A DNA stretch of 5,209 bases from an uncultured Eubacterium sp. (GCA_937894585.1 CALBGO010000070.1:1-5209); one strand, 5' to 3'; counted from the first letter of the stretch, positions 1 to 5,161 are shown. Notes: generated from the sequence alone by a model not told the origin. A program made the numbers and translations.

Positions 1-6
1 ACATAA

Positions 7-55
7 AAAGGGCGCCGCACTAACGCTTTTTATTCGTTAATGCGACAGCCCCTTT
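7..55 (-). terminator. Rho-independent terminator of the ferredoxin-domain gene
   Basis: A long stem pairs 7-12 with 50-55 and 13-25 with 35-48, with small bulges at 47 and 49 and a loop at 26-34. On the minus strand it runs into a T-rich tail (5 Ts up to position 5). Positions 20/40 and 15/45 become G-U wobbles only in the minus-strand RNA and would be C-A mismatches in the plus-strand RNA. That argues the hairpin serves leftward transcription, from the gene ending at 150. It lies about 95 nt past the stop codon. Confidence 0.75.
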
Positions 56-149
56 AAGTTTGTAAAATATTGTTGGTTTGCTATTATTGGGAAACAGTGT
101 CGCATCTGTTAACCGGAGCCGGTTTAAGCTCAGCCTTCGGTGTATGTAT

Positions 150-698
150 TTATTTCAGCACTGCGCCCGGGTTTCTGTCGAAGTAAATGCTCTTTGCGCC
201 GGTATAAAGGGGAATTCCGTAGCAGACACGCACATCTTCAACAAAAAGTCCCATTCTGACAGCGCCCCGGCCGGCAGAATACATTACTCTGTTGTCAATT
301 CTGTGGTCTGCGGCAACAGAAACTGCAGAGCCTACAGCAATCCCCAGATCAGTGATATTAAAAGCGCAGTTGGCGCCGGCTTTTTTCATAGCAGCGCAGT
401 TTTCAAAACCGCACATACCGCAGTGATTCAGTCCGAAGGGTTCCCCTGTAACGCCGATCAGAACTACACAGTGACTTCTGTCAATATTTCCCGCATCTCT
501 TTCAATAAATTCTTCTTGATATTCGGCTGCGGCTTTGCGCATTTCAGCAGCAAGGGCATCTTTATCAGCATCAGTTAAAATCAGAGTAACGACCTTATCT
601 TTTCCGCTGCCTTTCGGAGCAGTCCTTGCAGCAGCCGTCATCAGATCAGCAACGCGGAGAGCCGCATCCCTTTCAGCCTCTTCCATATATTTTATCAT
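150..698 (-). CDS. DUF2148-type ferredoxin-domain protein (182 aa)
   Basis: The predicted soluble cytoplasmic protein resembles the DUF2148 family ('uncharacterized protein containing a ferredoxin domain'). The clearest evidence is a cysteine cluster at C93, C96, C101 and C111 (CX2CX4CX9C, inside HCGMCGFENC), which should bind an Fe-S cluster, probably 4Fe-4S. C77 and C159 are further cysteines. An Ala-rich N-terminal helix is followed by TAPKGSGKD (residues 26-34), and a Gly/Ala-rich segment IAVGSAVSVAADHRIDNR lies at 120-137. The start at 698 is chosen because a perfect AGGAGG lies 6 nt upstream; ten more in-frame codons extend to 728 but lack a site and run into a repeat element. The substrate and partners are unknown; a redox or electron-transfer role is inferred from the cluster only. 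The gene is monocistronic, divergent from the CYTH gene, with its own promoter (832-861) and terminator (7-55). Family assignment is fairly sure, function is not. Confidence 0.85.
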   Translation of the reverse strand: MIKYMEEAERDAALRVADLMTAAARTAPKGSGKDKVVTLILTDADKDALAAEMRKAAAEYQEEFIERDAGNIDRSHCVVLIGVTGEPFGLNHCGMCGFENCAAMKKAGANCAFNITDLGIAVGSAVSVAADHRIDNRVMYSAGRGAVRMGLFVEDVRVCYGIPLYTGAKSIYFDRNPGAVLK

Positions 699-704
699 AT
701 TCAA

Positions 705-710
705 CCTCCT
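705..710 (-). promoter_or_regulatory. Ribosome binding site fixing the start at 698
   Basis: The minus strand reads AGGAGG here, 6 nt before the ATG at 698. It selects residue M-I-K-Y as the N-terminus over the upstream in-frame codon at 728. The end of the 11-bp direct repeat (position 710) touches this site. Confidence 0.85.
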
Positions 711-826
711 AATGGTTCTGCTCCGCAAGCAAAGCGAGCGGCAAAGCAGACCTTATGCTTTTGTGCCCCAAGAGAGCAGGCAGAGCGAGACTCGAATGGC
801 AAGGCACAAGTCGTATAATGGTTCTG
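710..826. repeat. 106-bp hairpin-rich element bounded by 11-bp direct repeats
   Basis: The exact repeat TAATGGTTCTG occurs at 710-720 and 816-826, and the match stops on both sides. The interior is more GC-rich than the adjacent promoter DNA and holds two possible stems. One pairs 714-722 with 745-752 (one bulge) and continues 723-726 with 738-741. The other pairs TTGTGCC at 761-767 with GGCACAA at 803-809. The interior is also internally duplicated: 725-738 matches 776-789 at 12 of 14 positions, and 740-748 matches 798-806 at 8 of 9. It lies wholly within the inferred 5' leader of the ferredoxin gene. Removing one repeat copy plus the interior would place that gene's promoter directly before its ribosome binding site. 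There is no coding capacity for a transposase. It may be a small non-autonomous repeat element or a structured leader RNA; I do not recognise the family. Confidence 0.6.
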
Positions 827-831
827 TTTAT

Positions 832-861
832 ATTTTACTTCGGATAAAAAAGATTTGTCAA
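832..861 (-). promoter_or_regulatory. Promoter of the ferredoxin-domain gene
   Basis: On the minus strand TTGACA (856-861, perfect consensus) is followed after 18 nt by TAAAAT (832-837). Transcription would start near 825, at the right-hand 11-bp repeat, giving a leader of about 127 nt that is almost entirely the repeat element. Its -35 box is 4 bp from the -35 box of the divergent CYTH promoter. Confidence 0.6.
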
Positions 862-865
862 CTTA

Positions 866-894
866 TTTACAGGGGAGTTTTTTAACGGTACAAT
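866..894 (+). promoter_or_regulatory. Promoter of the CYTH-domain gene
   Basis: TTTACA (866-871), a 17-nt spacer and TACAAT (889-894) form a good sigma-A-type promoter. The start of transcription would be near 901, leaving a leader of about 19 nt. An in-frame ATG at 893-895 overlaps the -10 box and so should not be in the message, which supports the CDS start at 920. Confidence 0.6.
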
Positions 895-905
895 GGAAAA
901 AAACA

Positions 906-912
906 GGGGAGG
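906..912 (+). promoter_or_regulatory. Ribosome binding site fixing the start at 920
   Basis: GGGGAGG lies 7 nt before the ATG at 920, a near-ideal site. No comparable site precedes the alternative in-frame ATG at 893. Confidence 0.8.
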
Positions 913-919
913 CAGAATT

Positions 920-1504
920 ATGTTAGAAGTAGAAATTAAGGCGTTTCTCGATGGACTCTCTTCGGAGAAAATTGCAGCAGCTGCAAAAGAACTTGGTTTT
1001 CGGAAATGCAGAGTTTTGCAGGAGACAGATATATATTTTAACGGAAATGACCGTAACTTTATGAAAACGGACGAAGCGCTGCGGATTCGCAGCTGCGGAG
1101 AGCAGGGCGAAGATGGCGTTTTCTGCAGAGAAGAAACATTTATCACATATAAGGGACCTAAGCTTGATAAAAATTCTAATACAAGGCTGGAGTTTGAAAC
1201 ATCAGTAGGGGATTGTCAGACGATGGCAGAGCTTCTGACGGCTCTTGGCTACAGGGAAGCATTTACAGTGAAAAAAGTACGCCGGGAGTGGAAGCTGATA
1301 GAAGAAGACGGCCGGGAAATTACTTTGTGTTTTGACCGGGTGGAAAATCTGGGCGATTATATGGAGCTGGAAACTTTAGCGGCGGAGGATTCTGACAGAG
1401 AACAGGCAGTAAAACGGCTTTTGGAACTTCTCGATCTTCTCGGCGTTTCCGGAGACAGAATGACAAGAAAATCTTATCTGGAGATGCTGATTGCGAAGAT
1501 GTAA
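920..1504 (+). CDS. CYTH-domain protein (CyaB/ThTPase superfamily, 194 aa)
   Basis: This is a predicted cytoplasmic triphosphate tunnel metalloenzyme. The N-terminus carries the CYTH hallmark ExExK (E3, E5, K7). Further conserved-looking basic and acidic strands follow: ALRIR (53-57), TYKGPK (76-81), TRLEFET (88-94), KKVRREW (118-124), LCFDRVENLGDYMELE (136-151, close to the CyaB-type D-x-LG-x-x-x-E-x-E strand) and RKSYLEML near the C-terminus (183-190). The 194-aa length fits the class IV adenylate cyclase/thiamine triphosphatase type. These enzymes bind a triphosphate in a beta tunnel with Mg or Mn; family members make cAMP or hydrolyse thiamine triphosphate or tripolyphosphate. Which activity this one has cannot be read from sequence. 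Automatic pipelines would call it CyaB, but a phosphohydrolase is at least as plausible. The start follows from the ribosome binding site at 906-912 and the promoter position. It is followed by the micro-ORF at 1505 and the terminator at 1588. Confidence 0.88.
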   Translation: MLEVEIKAFLDGLSSEKIAAAAKELGFRKCRVLQETDIYFNGNDRNFMKTDEALRIRSCGEQGEDGVFCREETFITYKGPKLDKNSNTRLEFETSVGDCQTMAELLTALGYREAFTVKKVRREWKLIEEDGREITLCFDRVENLGDYMELETLAAEDSDREQAVKRLLELLDLLGVSGDRMTRKSYLEMLIAKM

Positions 1505-1570
1505 ATGACGCAGCAGGAATTCCGGCAGGAAGTTTCATATCCTGAAAAACAGCTTTGCCGATTGTATTAA
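1505..1570 (+). other. 21-codon micro-ORF abutting the CYTH stop codon
   Basis: The CYTH stop TAA is followed immediately by an in-frame ATG (TAAATG), opening a 21-residue ORF: MTQQEFRQEV then SYPEKQLCRLY. No good ribosome binding site precedes it, so translation would depend on reinitiation. The residue pattern loosely resembles the N-terminus of some ECF sigma factors, which raises the possibility of a truncated gene remnant, but 21 residues cannot prove that. It may equally be chance. Confidence 0.2.
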
Positions 1571-1587
1571 GAAACGGGCAAGATGCA

Positions 1588-1642
1588 GAAAAATTACAGA
1601 AGCGAAAATCTTTGGCACAGATTAGCGCTTCTGTAATTTTTC
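1588..1642. terminator. Bidirectional terminator between convergent genes
   Basis: Perfect 17-bp inverted arms at 1588-1604 and 1626-1642 (core ATTACAGAAGCG/CGCTTCTGTAAT) end in A5 on the left and T5 on the right, so each strand has a U-tract after the stem. The interior can pair further: AATCT (1607-1611) with AGATT (1619-1623), leaving a 7-nt loop. It sits 83 nt after the CYTH stop and 67 nt after the permease stop, and should end both transcripts. Confidence 0.88.
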
Positions 1643-1709
1643 ATTGAGTCATATCGAATATAATTATGAACTTAATACCATTAACCGTAAAAGGTCTGCC
1701 AGGATTTCT

Positions 1710-2354
1710 TTATCCTATTTTTTTGAGATAGATTTTTCTGGATACCAGATAGCTTACAGCAAATATTACAGCTGCGGTAGCCGTGCCGAGAAGCAGCATC
1801 TGCGGCCGGGACAGGTTCAGAAAAGCTATAAGGTTTATATCGAAAAGCCAGTACAGTACATAGAATGCACCGACGATGAGAACTGTAAGAAGGTACATCA
1901 TTGCGGTTGCGTTAAGTCCCATAATAAAGGAACTCAGCGTGTTCACAGCGGTCAGTATCACACCGATCAGAATGCCGGCAGCCAGATAGAACAGATATGT
2001 GCTGAAATCAAACTGTCCTTTGATAAAATAATGGAGCAGCATAAAGATTACACATTCTGCCAGATGTATGGTGAAAATCAAATACGATGCAACGAAGCGC
2101 GACAGTACCTGCTGGCTGTGAGTTGCCGGCAGAGTCAGAGCAAATCTGCCGCTGTAGTTGGTGTCGAGCTCCTTCAGCGTCGATGCGGCGCCGGACATAT
2201 TGATAGGCTGCACCAGCAGCAGATAAGTCGGTACAGCGCCTGCTCCGGGAATCGCAAAGATAAAGACACAGATAAATACAATATCAAAAATCCAGCTGAC
2301 GATATGAGTTTTTCTGAAAAAAGCAATCAGATCCTTATAAATCAGTCCTCGCAC
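1710..2354 (-). CDS. ABC-2-type transporter permease (214 aa)
   Basis: This is the membrane subunit of the GntR-ATPase-permease operon. Hydrophobic segments occur at about residues 18-37, 43-54 (weaker), 89-111, 120-144, 150-171 and 187-205, consistent with about six membrane passes, with a basic C-terminus (RKIYLKKIG). The segment NYSGRFALTLPATHSQQVL (66-84) resembles the conserved '..LP.s...v' region of the ABC-2 membrane subfamily that pairs with YtrB-like ATPases. The start is a GTG at 2354, preceded 7 nt away by AAGGGGG (2362-2368). It overlaps the end of the ATPase gene by 13 bp, which implies translational coupling and equal dosage. With a single permease gene, a homodimer with two ATPases is the likely complex. 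The substrate is unknown; export is inferred from the ABC-2 type. A long reading frame on the opposite strand is a shadow. Confidence 0.85.
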   Translation of the reverse strand: MRGLIYKDLIAFFRKTHIVSWIFDIVFICVFIFAIPGAGAVPTYLLLVQPINMSGAASTLKELDTNYSGRFALTLPATHSQQVLSRFVASYLIFTIHLAECVIFMLLHYFIKGQFDFSTYLFYLAAGILIGVILTAVNTLSSFIMGLNATAMMYLLTVLIVGAFYVLYWLFDINLIAFLNLSRPQMLLLGTATAAVIFAVSYLVSRKIYLKKIG

Positions 2355-3211
2355 GGTAGCACCCCCTTGATGTAAAAAAGCATAATATCCTCAACGGAAG
2401 CTCTTTCTATATTTAATCCTTTGATATGGTCTGTAAGCTCTTTTTTATTGCTGATAAGCACCCGGAATGAAAAAGCATTTTTTATATAAGCATCGTAGTC
2501 TTCCGGAGTCAGTGCTTTCAGGGTTTCTTCGCCGCATGTCAGAATTCCGTAGTTTTCTTCAATTTCTTCTTTCGATTTGAGAAAACGAACTTTTCCCTCG
2601 TGAATAAAAAGAATATAGTCGGCGATTTTGTCCAGGTCGCTGGTAATATGGGTGGAAAGCAGAATAAAGCGCTCTCCTTCAGCCATATAATCCTGCAGTG
2701 TTTCCAGGATTTCGTTGCGCATAACAGGATCAAGGCCGGAGGTTGCTTCGTCTAAAAGCAACAGATCCGGATTATGAGATAGAGCTGCTGCAAAATTCAG
2801 TTTTACATTCATACCTTTGGAAAAGGTTTTAATCTGTTTATCCTGCGGCAGTTTAAACCGTTTAAGCAAAGTATAGAACTTTTCGCTGTCCCAGTTTTTA
2901 TAAGCGTTTTTATAAATTTTTTCTACATCTTTGATGTAAAAATAAGGAATCTGGTTCATACCGTCGATGACTGTGCCGATTTTTTCGCGAACGGCAGGAC
3001 CGTCTTTTTTATGATCCATACCGAAGACCTTGATGGAGCCTTCTGTCAGTCCGATCATATCCAGAATTGCAGATATGGTGGTGGACTTGCCTGCACCGTT
3101 TTCTCCGATCATACCCAGCACGATGCCGGGCGGCAGATCAAAGGAAACTTCGTCCAGTGTGAAGTCTTTGTATGCCTTTGTCACATTTTTTAATTGTAAA
3201 ATAGGCTGCAT
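2342..3211 (-). CDS. ABC transporter ATP-binding protein, YtrB-like (289 aa)
   Basis: This is the ATPase that drives the adjoining permease, on the inner face of the membrane. Motifs in order: Walker A GENGAGKST (36-44), a Q-loop region around IGTVIDGMNQIP (78-89), signature SKGMN (131-135) in place of canonical LSGGQ, Walker B LLLLDE (150-155) with catalytic E155, D-loop SGLD (158-161) and H-loop H188 (LLSTHIT). Replacement of LSGGQ by SKGM-type sequence is normal in the YtrB/EcsA-like group and does not imply inactivity. About 75 residues follow the core, a C-terminal region usual for this group. ATG at 3211 has a perfect AGGAGG 7 nt upstream (3219-3224). It lies 42 bp after the regulator gene and overlaps the permease by 13 bp. 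In Bacillus the related ytr operon responds to cell-wall-active antibiotics; a similar role here is inference. Confidence 0.93.
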   Translation of the reverse strand: MQPILQLKNVTKAYKDFTLDEVSFDLPPGIVLGMIGENGAGKSTTISAILDMIGLTEGSIKVFGMDHKKDGPAVREKIGTVIDGMNQIPYFYIKDVEKIYKNAYKNWDSEKFYTLLKRFKLPQDKQIKTFSKGMNVKLNFAAALSHNPDLLLLDEATSGLDPVMRNEILETLQDYMAEGERFILLSTHITSDLDKIADYILFIHEGKVRFLKSKEEIEENYGILTCGEETLKALTPEDYDAYIKNAFSFRVLISNKKELTDHIKGLNIERASVEDIMLFYIKGVLPCED

Positions 3212-3253
3212 ATGAAAACCTCCTGATATAAATTTCCTGATGTTGTTTTCAAA

Positions 3254-3628
3254 TTAGTTTTCCTGATAGAATAGAGTCAGGATTTTTATCAGCTGAGAAA
3301 GTTCAATACCGTTGGTTTTACCGATATCGGCAGCGTTTCGAAGCATTTCTTCCGCCGCTCTGAGCTGTTCTTCTCTGATAAAATCTTTGTTCTGCGCGGC
3401 AACAAAGGTACCTTTGCCGGCTACAGTTGAGATAAAGCCGTCTCTTTGCAGATCTTCGTAGGCATGCTGGGCGGTGATGACGCTGATATGCAGTTCTTTT
3501 GCAAGAAGGCGCATAGACGGAAGCGGGTCGCCGTGTTTCAATTCTCCGCTCATAATCATCGCCTTAATCTGTGAAGTAATCTGTTCGTAGATAGGCTTGC
3601 TGTTATTGTTTGATAAAATAATTTCCAT
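3254..3628 (-). CDS. GntR-family transcriptional regulator, YtrA subfamily (124 aa)
   Basis: A winged-helix DNA-binding domain covers residues 11-77: PIYEQITSQIKAMI, then GELKHGDPLPSMRLLAKEL, then the recognition helix ISVITAQHAYEDLQ and the wing GFISTVAGKGTFV. Only about 45 residues follow (helical, 81-124). This short C-terminal part lacks the FadR, HutC or aminotransferase-type ligand domains and is the mark of the YtrA subfamily, whose members usually repress a linked ABC transporter operon. The ATG at 3628 is preceded by TGAGGA (3635-3640) with a 6-nt spacer. It is the first gene of the operon, and a 12-bp-arm inverted repeat overlaps the operon's own -10 box, so negative autoregulation is likely. 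The inducing signal is not visible in the sequence. Confidence 0.93.
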   Translation of the reverse strand: MEIILSNNNSKPIYEQITSQIKAMIMSGELKHGDPLPSMRLLAKELHISVITAQHAYEDLQRDGFISTVAGKGTFVAAQNKDFIREEQLRAAEEMLRNAADIGKTNGIELSQLIKILTLFYQEN

Positions 3629-3699
3629 GGTTTTTCCTCACTGTGAGACAGTAGCTATGCAGCAGCCGGTACAGTGTGCATGAGTGTACTTGCTGTACA

Positions 3700-3730
3700 T
3701 ATACTGTACTTATTTAACAAGTACAGTATA
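3700..3730. promoter_or_regulatory. Probable operator of the GntR-family repressor
   Basis: TATACTGTACTT (3700-3711) and AAGTACAGTATA (3719-3730) are perfect 12-bp inverted arms with a 7-nt spacer. The right arm contains the -10 box of the operon and the repeat spans the likely transcription start, so bound repressor would block RNA polymerase. More GTAC-centred half-sites lie just downstream in the leader (GTAC at 3669, 3686 and 3695), including TGTAC-N5-GTACA at 3685-3699. Binding by the adjacent regulator is inferred from position and symmetry. Confidence 0.75.
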
Positions 3731-3753
3731 ATCACAGACAGAGACTTTGTCAA
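3725..3753 (-). promoter_or_regulatory. Promoter of the GntR-ABC operon
   Basis: On the minus strand TTGACA (3748-3753) is followed after exactly 17 nt by TATACT (3725-3730), a near-consensus sigma-A promoter. Transcription would begin near 3718, giving a leader of about 90 nt before the ATG at 3628. In that leader ACTGT (3640-3644) and ACAGT (3648-3652) can form a small hairpin touching the ribosome binding site. Confidence 0.8.
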
Positions 3754-3920
3754 TAGTCAATTGAAAAAAGTTATTTTGGAAAAAATACAGCTTAAGACGA
3801 TGGTAAATTTGATAAAAAAGTCTTAAAGAATAATAAAATATCGAGAAGAAGGTTGAAGTAATATGCCGGCGGCAATGCAGAAAAGTAAAGTCCGGCCATA
3901 ATAAGAATCTTTTCTGTAAG
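3754..3920. other. AT-rich spacer without a convincing gene
   Basis: From the operon promoter to the next terminator I see no supported gene; the whole gene-free stretch is 3629-3970. It holds two weak inverted repeats: TTAAGAC (3792-3798) with GTCTTAA (3820-3826), and TATGCCGG (3862-3869) with CCGGCCATA (3892-3900, one bulge). A 12-codon plus-strand ORF (3863-3901, MPAAMQKSKVRP) lies in the second repeat, with a poor, distant GAAGG before it. A 73-codon minus-strand frame crosses the region but overlaps terminator, promoter and operator and is rejected. Confidence 0.5.
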
Positions 3921-3953
3921 AAAACCCCCAAGCCTTACCGGTTTGGGGGTTTT
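3921..3953 (-). terminator. Rho-independent terminator of the CofE-like gene
   Basis: Perfect 11-bp arms AAAACCCCCAA (3921-3931) and TTGGGGGTTTT (3943-3953) are extended by three pairs (one G-T) around a 5-nt loop. On the minus strand the GC-rich stem ends in TTTTC. It lies 17 nt beyond the stop at 3971 and so ends leftward transcription before the GntR operon promoter. The plus strand also ends in TTTT, so it may act both ways. Confidence 0.85.
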
Positions 3954-3970
3954 GTAAAATGCTTTGTGAT

Positions 3971-5161
3971 TTAGTTTGTATAGTTATCAAAGTAACCCTG
4001 GATATAGATAAACGGTGTGCCTTTGTCTCCGCTGCCGCTGGTCAGGTCGCATAAAGAACCGATCAAGTCGGTCAGTCTTCTCGGAGTGGTGCCTTCTGCA
4101 ACCATAGAATCTCCAAGGTCTGCCTCCTTGTTCTTTATGTATTCGCTGATAGCTGCTTTCAGCTCGTCGCCTTTCAGATCTGCGAATTCATTGTCTGCCA
4201 GATATTTCAGTTTCACTTCGTTCGGGGTGCCTTCAAGTCCTTTGGTATAGCCCGGGGAAACAACAGGGTCAGCCAGTTCCCAGATTTTTCCTACAGGGTC
4301 TTTGAATGCACCGTCACCGTAAACCATAACTTCAATGGTTTTGCCGGTCAGCACATTGATTTTCTTCTGGATACCGTCTACAAATTCCTGACAGTGAATC
4401 GGGAACAGTTTTACAGTATTTTCGGTGGCTTTGTTGGAGCCTAAAAGACCGTACTTATCGTTGTAACCGCTGCCGTCTACACTTTCTGTCAGAATATCGT
4501 CCATACCGATGGCAACTTCCGCACCGGCCTGTTTCAGAAGTCTCTTGCTTCTTTCTCTGGTGTGAATATCACAGGTCAGAACTTTTTTCGTATAGTCTAA
4601 AATGGATTTCGGATTGTTGGAGAAGATAACTTCAGCTTCCGCACCCTCTTCTTCAATGAGTCCTTTGTAATAGTTTACATAGTCTACACCGGTGAAAGTG
4701 TGCCTGGATTTGCCAAAGAGTTCTTCGAACTGTGCCTGTGTCAGAACATCGGTATAAGGATTGATGCCCTTTTCGTCCAGCAGATTGATATCAACAAGGT
4801 GATTACCTACTTCATCGGACGGATAGCTGAGCATCAGCACAACTTTTTTTGCACCTCTTGCAATACCGCGCAGGCAGATTGCGAATCTGTTTCTGCTGAG
4901 AATCGGGAAGATGACGCCGATGGTTTCCCCGCCCAATTTAGCTTTTACATCAGCCGCAATAGCATCTACACCGGCATAATTTGACTGAGATCTTGCTAAG
5001 ATAGATTCTGTTACAGCCAAAATATCTCTGTCCTGAATGGTAAATTCACCGGCAGCAGCCGCATCCATGACAGTGTCGATGACGATCTGTGCCAGATCTT
5101 CGCCTTCTTTTATAATCGGACCTCTGAGGCCTCTTGATACTGTTCCTACTTTTCTTTCCAT
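3971..5161 (-). CDS. CofE-like protein (F420-0:L-glutamate ligase superfamily, 396 aa)
   Basis: The N-terminal half resembles the F420_ligase (CofE) fold: GPIIKEGEDLAQIVIDTV (14-31), DRDILAVTESILARSQSNYA (44-63, matching the CofE-type 'D.l.vt.kivs.aeg' segment) and IGVIFPILSRNRFAICLRGIARGAKKV (81-107). The C-terminal half holds IEVMVYGDGAFKDPVGKIWELADPVVSPGY (276-305), with acidic residues that could bind metal, and TTPRRLTDLIGSLCDLTSGSGDKGTPF (358-384). In F420 producers CofE adds glutamate to F420-0 with GTP and Mn. At 396 aa this is much longer than the usual CofE (about 250 aa), so it may do a different amide ligation; the substrate is unknown. ATG 5161 is chosen for GGAG 6 nt upstream; ATG 5173 and TTG 5198-5200 are in-frame alternatives, but a hairpin occupies that part. 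No other F420 gene is in view. It is cytoplasmic, as no signal peptide or membrane segment is seen. Confidence 0.82.
   Translation of the reverse strand: MERKVGTVSRGLRGPIIKEGEDLAQIVIDTVMDAAAAGEFTIQDRDILAVTESILARSQSNYAGVDAIAADVKAKLGGETIGVIFPILSRNRFAICLRGIARGAKKVVLMLSYPSDEVGNHLVDINLLDEKGINPYTDVLTQAQFEELFGKSRHTFTGVDYVNYYKGLIEEEGAEAEVIFSNNPKSILDYTKKVLTCDIHTRERSKRLLKQAGAEVAIGMDDILTESVDGSGYNDKYGLLGSNKATENTVKLFPIHCQEFVDGIQKKINVLTGKTIEVMVYGDGAFKDPVGKIWELADPVVSPGYTKGLEGTPNEVKLKYLADNEFADLKGDELKAAISEYIKNKEADLGDSMVAEGTTPRRLTDLIGSLCDLTSGSGDKGTPFIYIQGYFDNYTN

Noticed and set aside
111..124. AACCGG-AG-CCGGTT palindrome after the ferredoxin gene
   Set aside because: The 2-nt loop is too tight for an RNA hairpin without losing pairs, there is no T-tract, and the better terminator lies at 7-55; probably chance.
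78..578. 166-codon plus-strand open frame
   Set aside because: It lies antisense to the ferredoxin-domain gene, has no ribosome binding site and shows no recognisable domain; the minus frame has the Fe-S motif and a perfect AGGAGG.
710..826. CRISPR or toxin-antitoxin interpretation of the repeat-flanked element
   Set aside because: There are only two repeat copies, too short for CRISPR, and no adjoining cas or toxin-like gene or ORF in the interior.
535..885. 116-codon plus-strand frame across the divergent region
   Set aside because: It runs through the ferredoxin start, the repeat element and both promoters, with no domain.
893..919. ATG at 893 as start of the CYTH gene
   Set aside because: It overlaps the -10 box and lacks a ribosome binding site; the ATG at 920 has GGGGAGG 7 nt upstream and begins right at the ExExK motif.
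1644..2375. 243-codon plus-strand frame
   Set aside because: It is antisense to the permease, and its Gln/Ser/Lys-rich composition is what the complement of hydrophobic codons produces; there is no start signal.
3710..3931. 73-codon minus-strand frame between the operon and the CofE-like gene
   Set aside because: It begins inside the terminator stem and ends in the operator, crosses the operon promoter, and is composed of AT-driven residues (F, Y, L).
4700..4984. 94-codon plus-strand frame within the CofE-like gene
   Set aside because: It is a shadow of the minus-strand coding sequence with no start signal.
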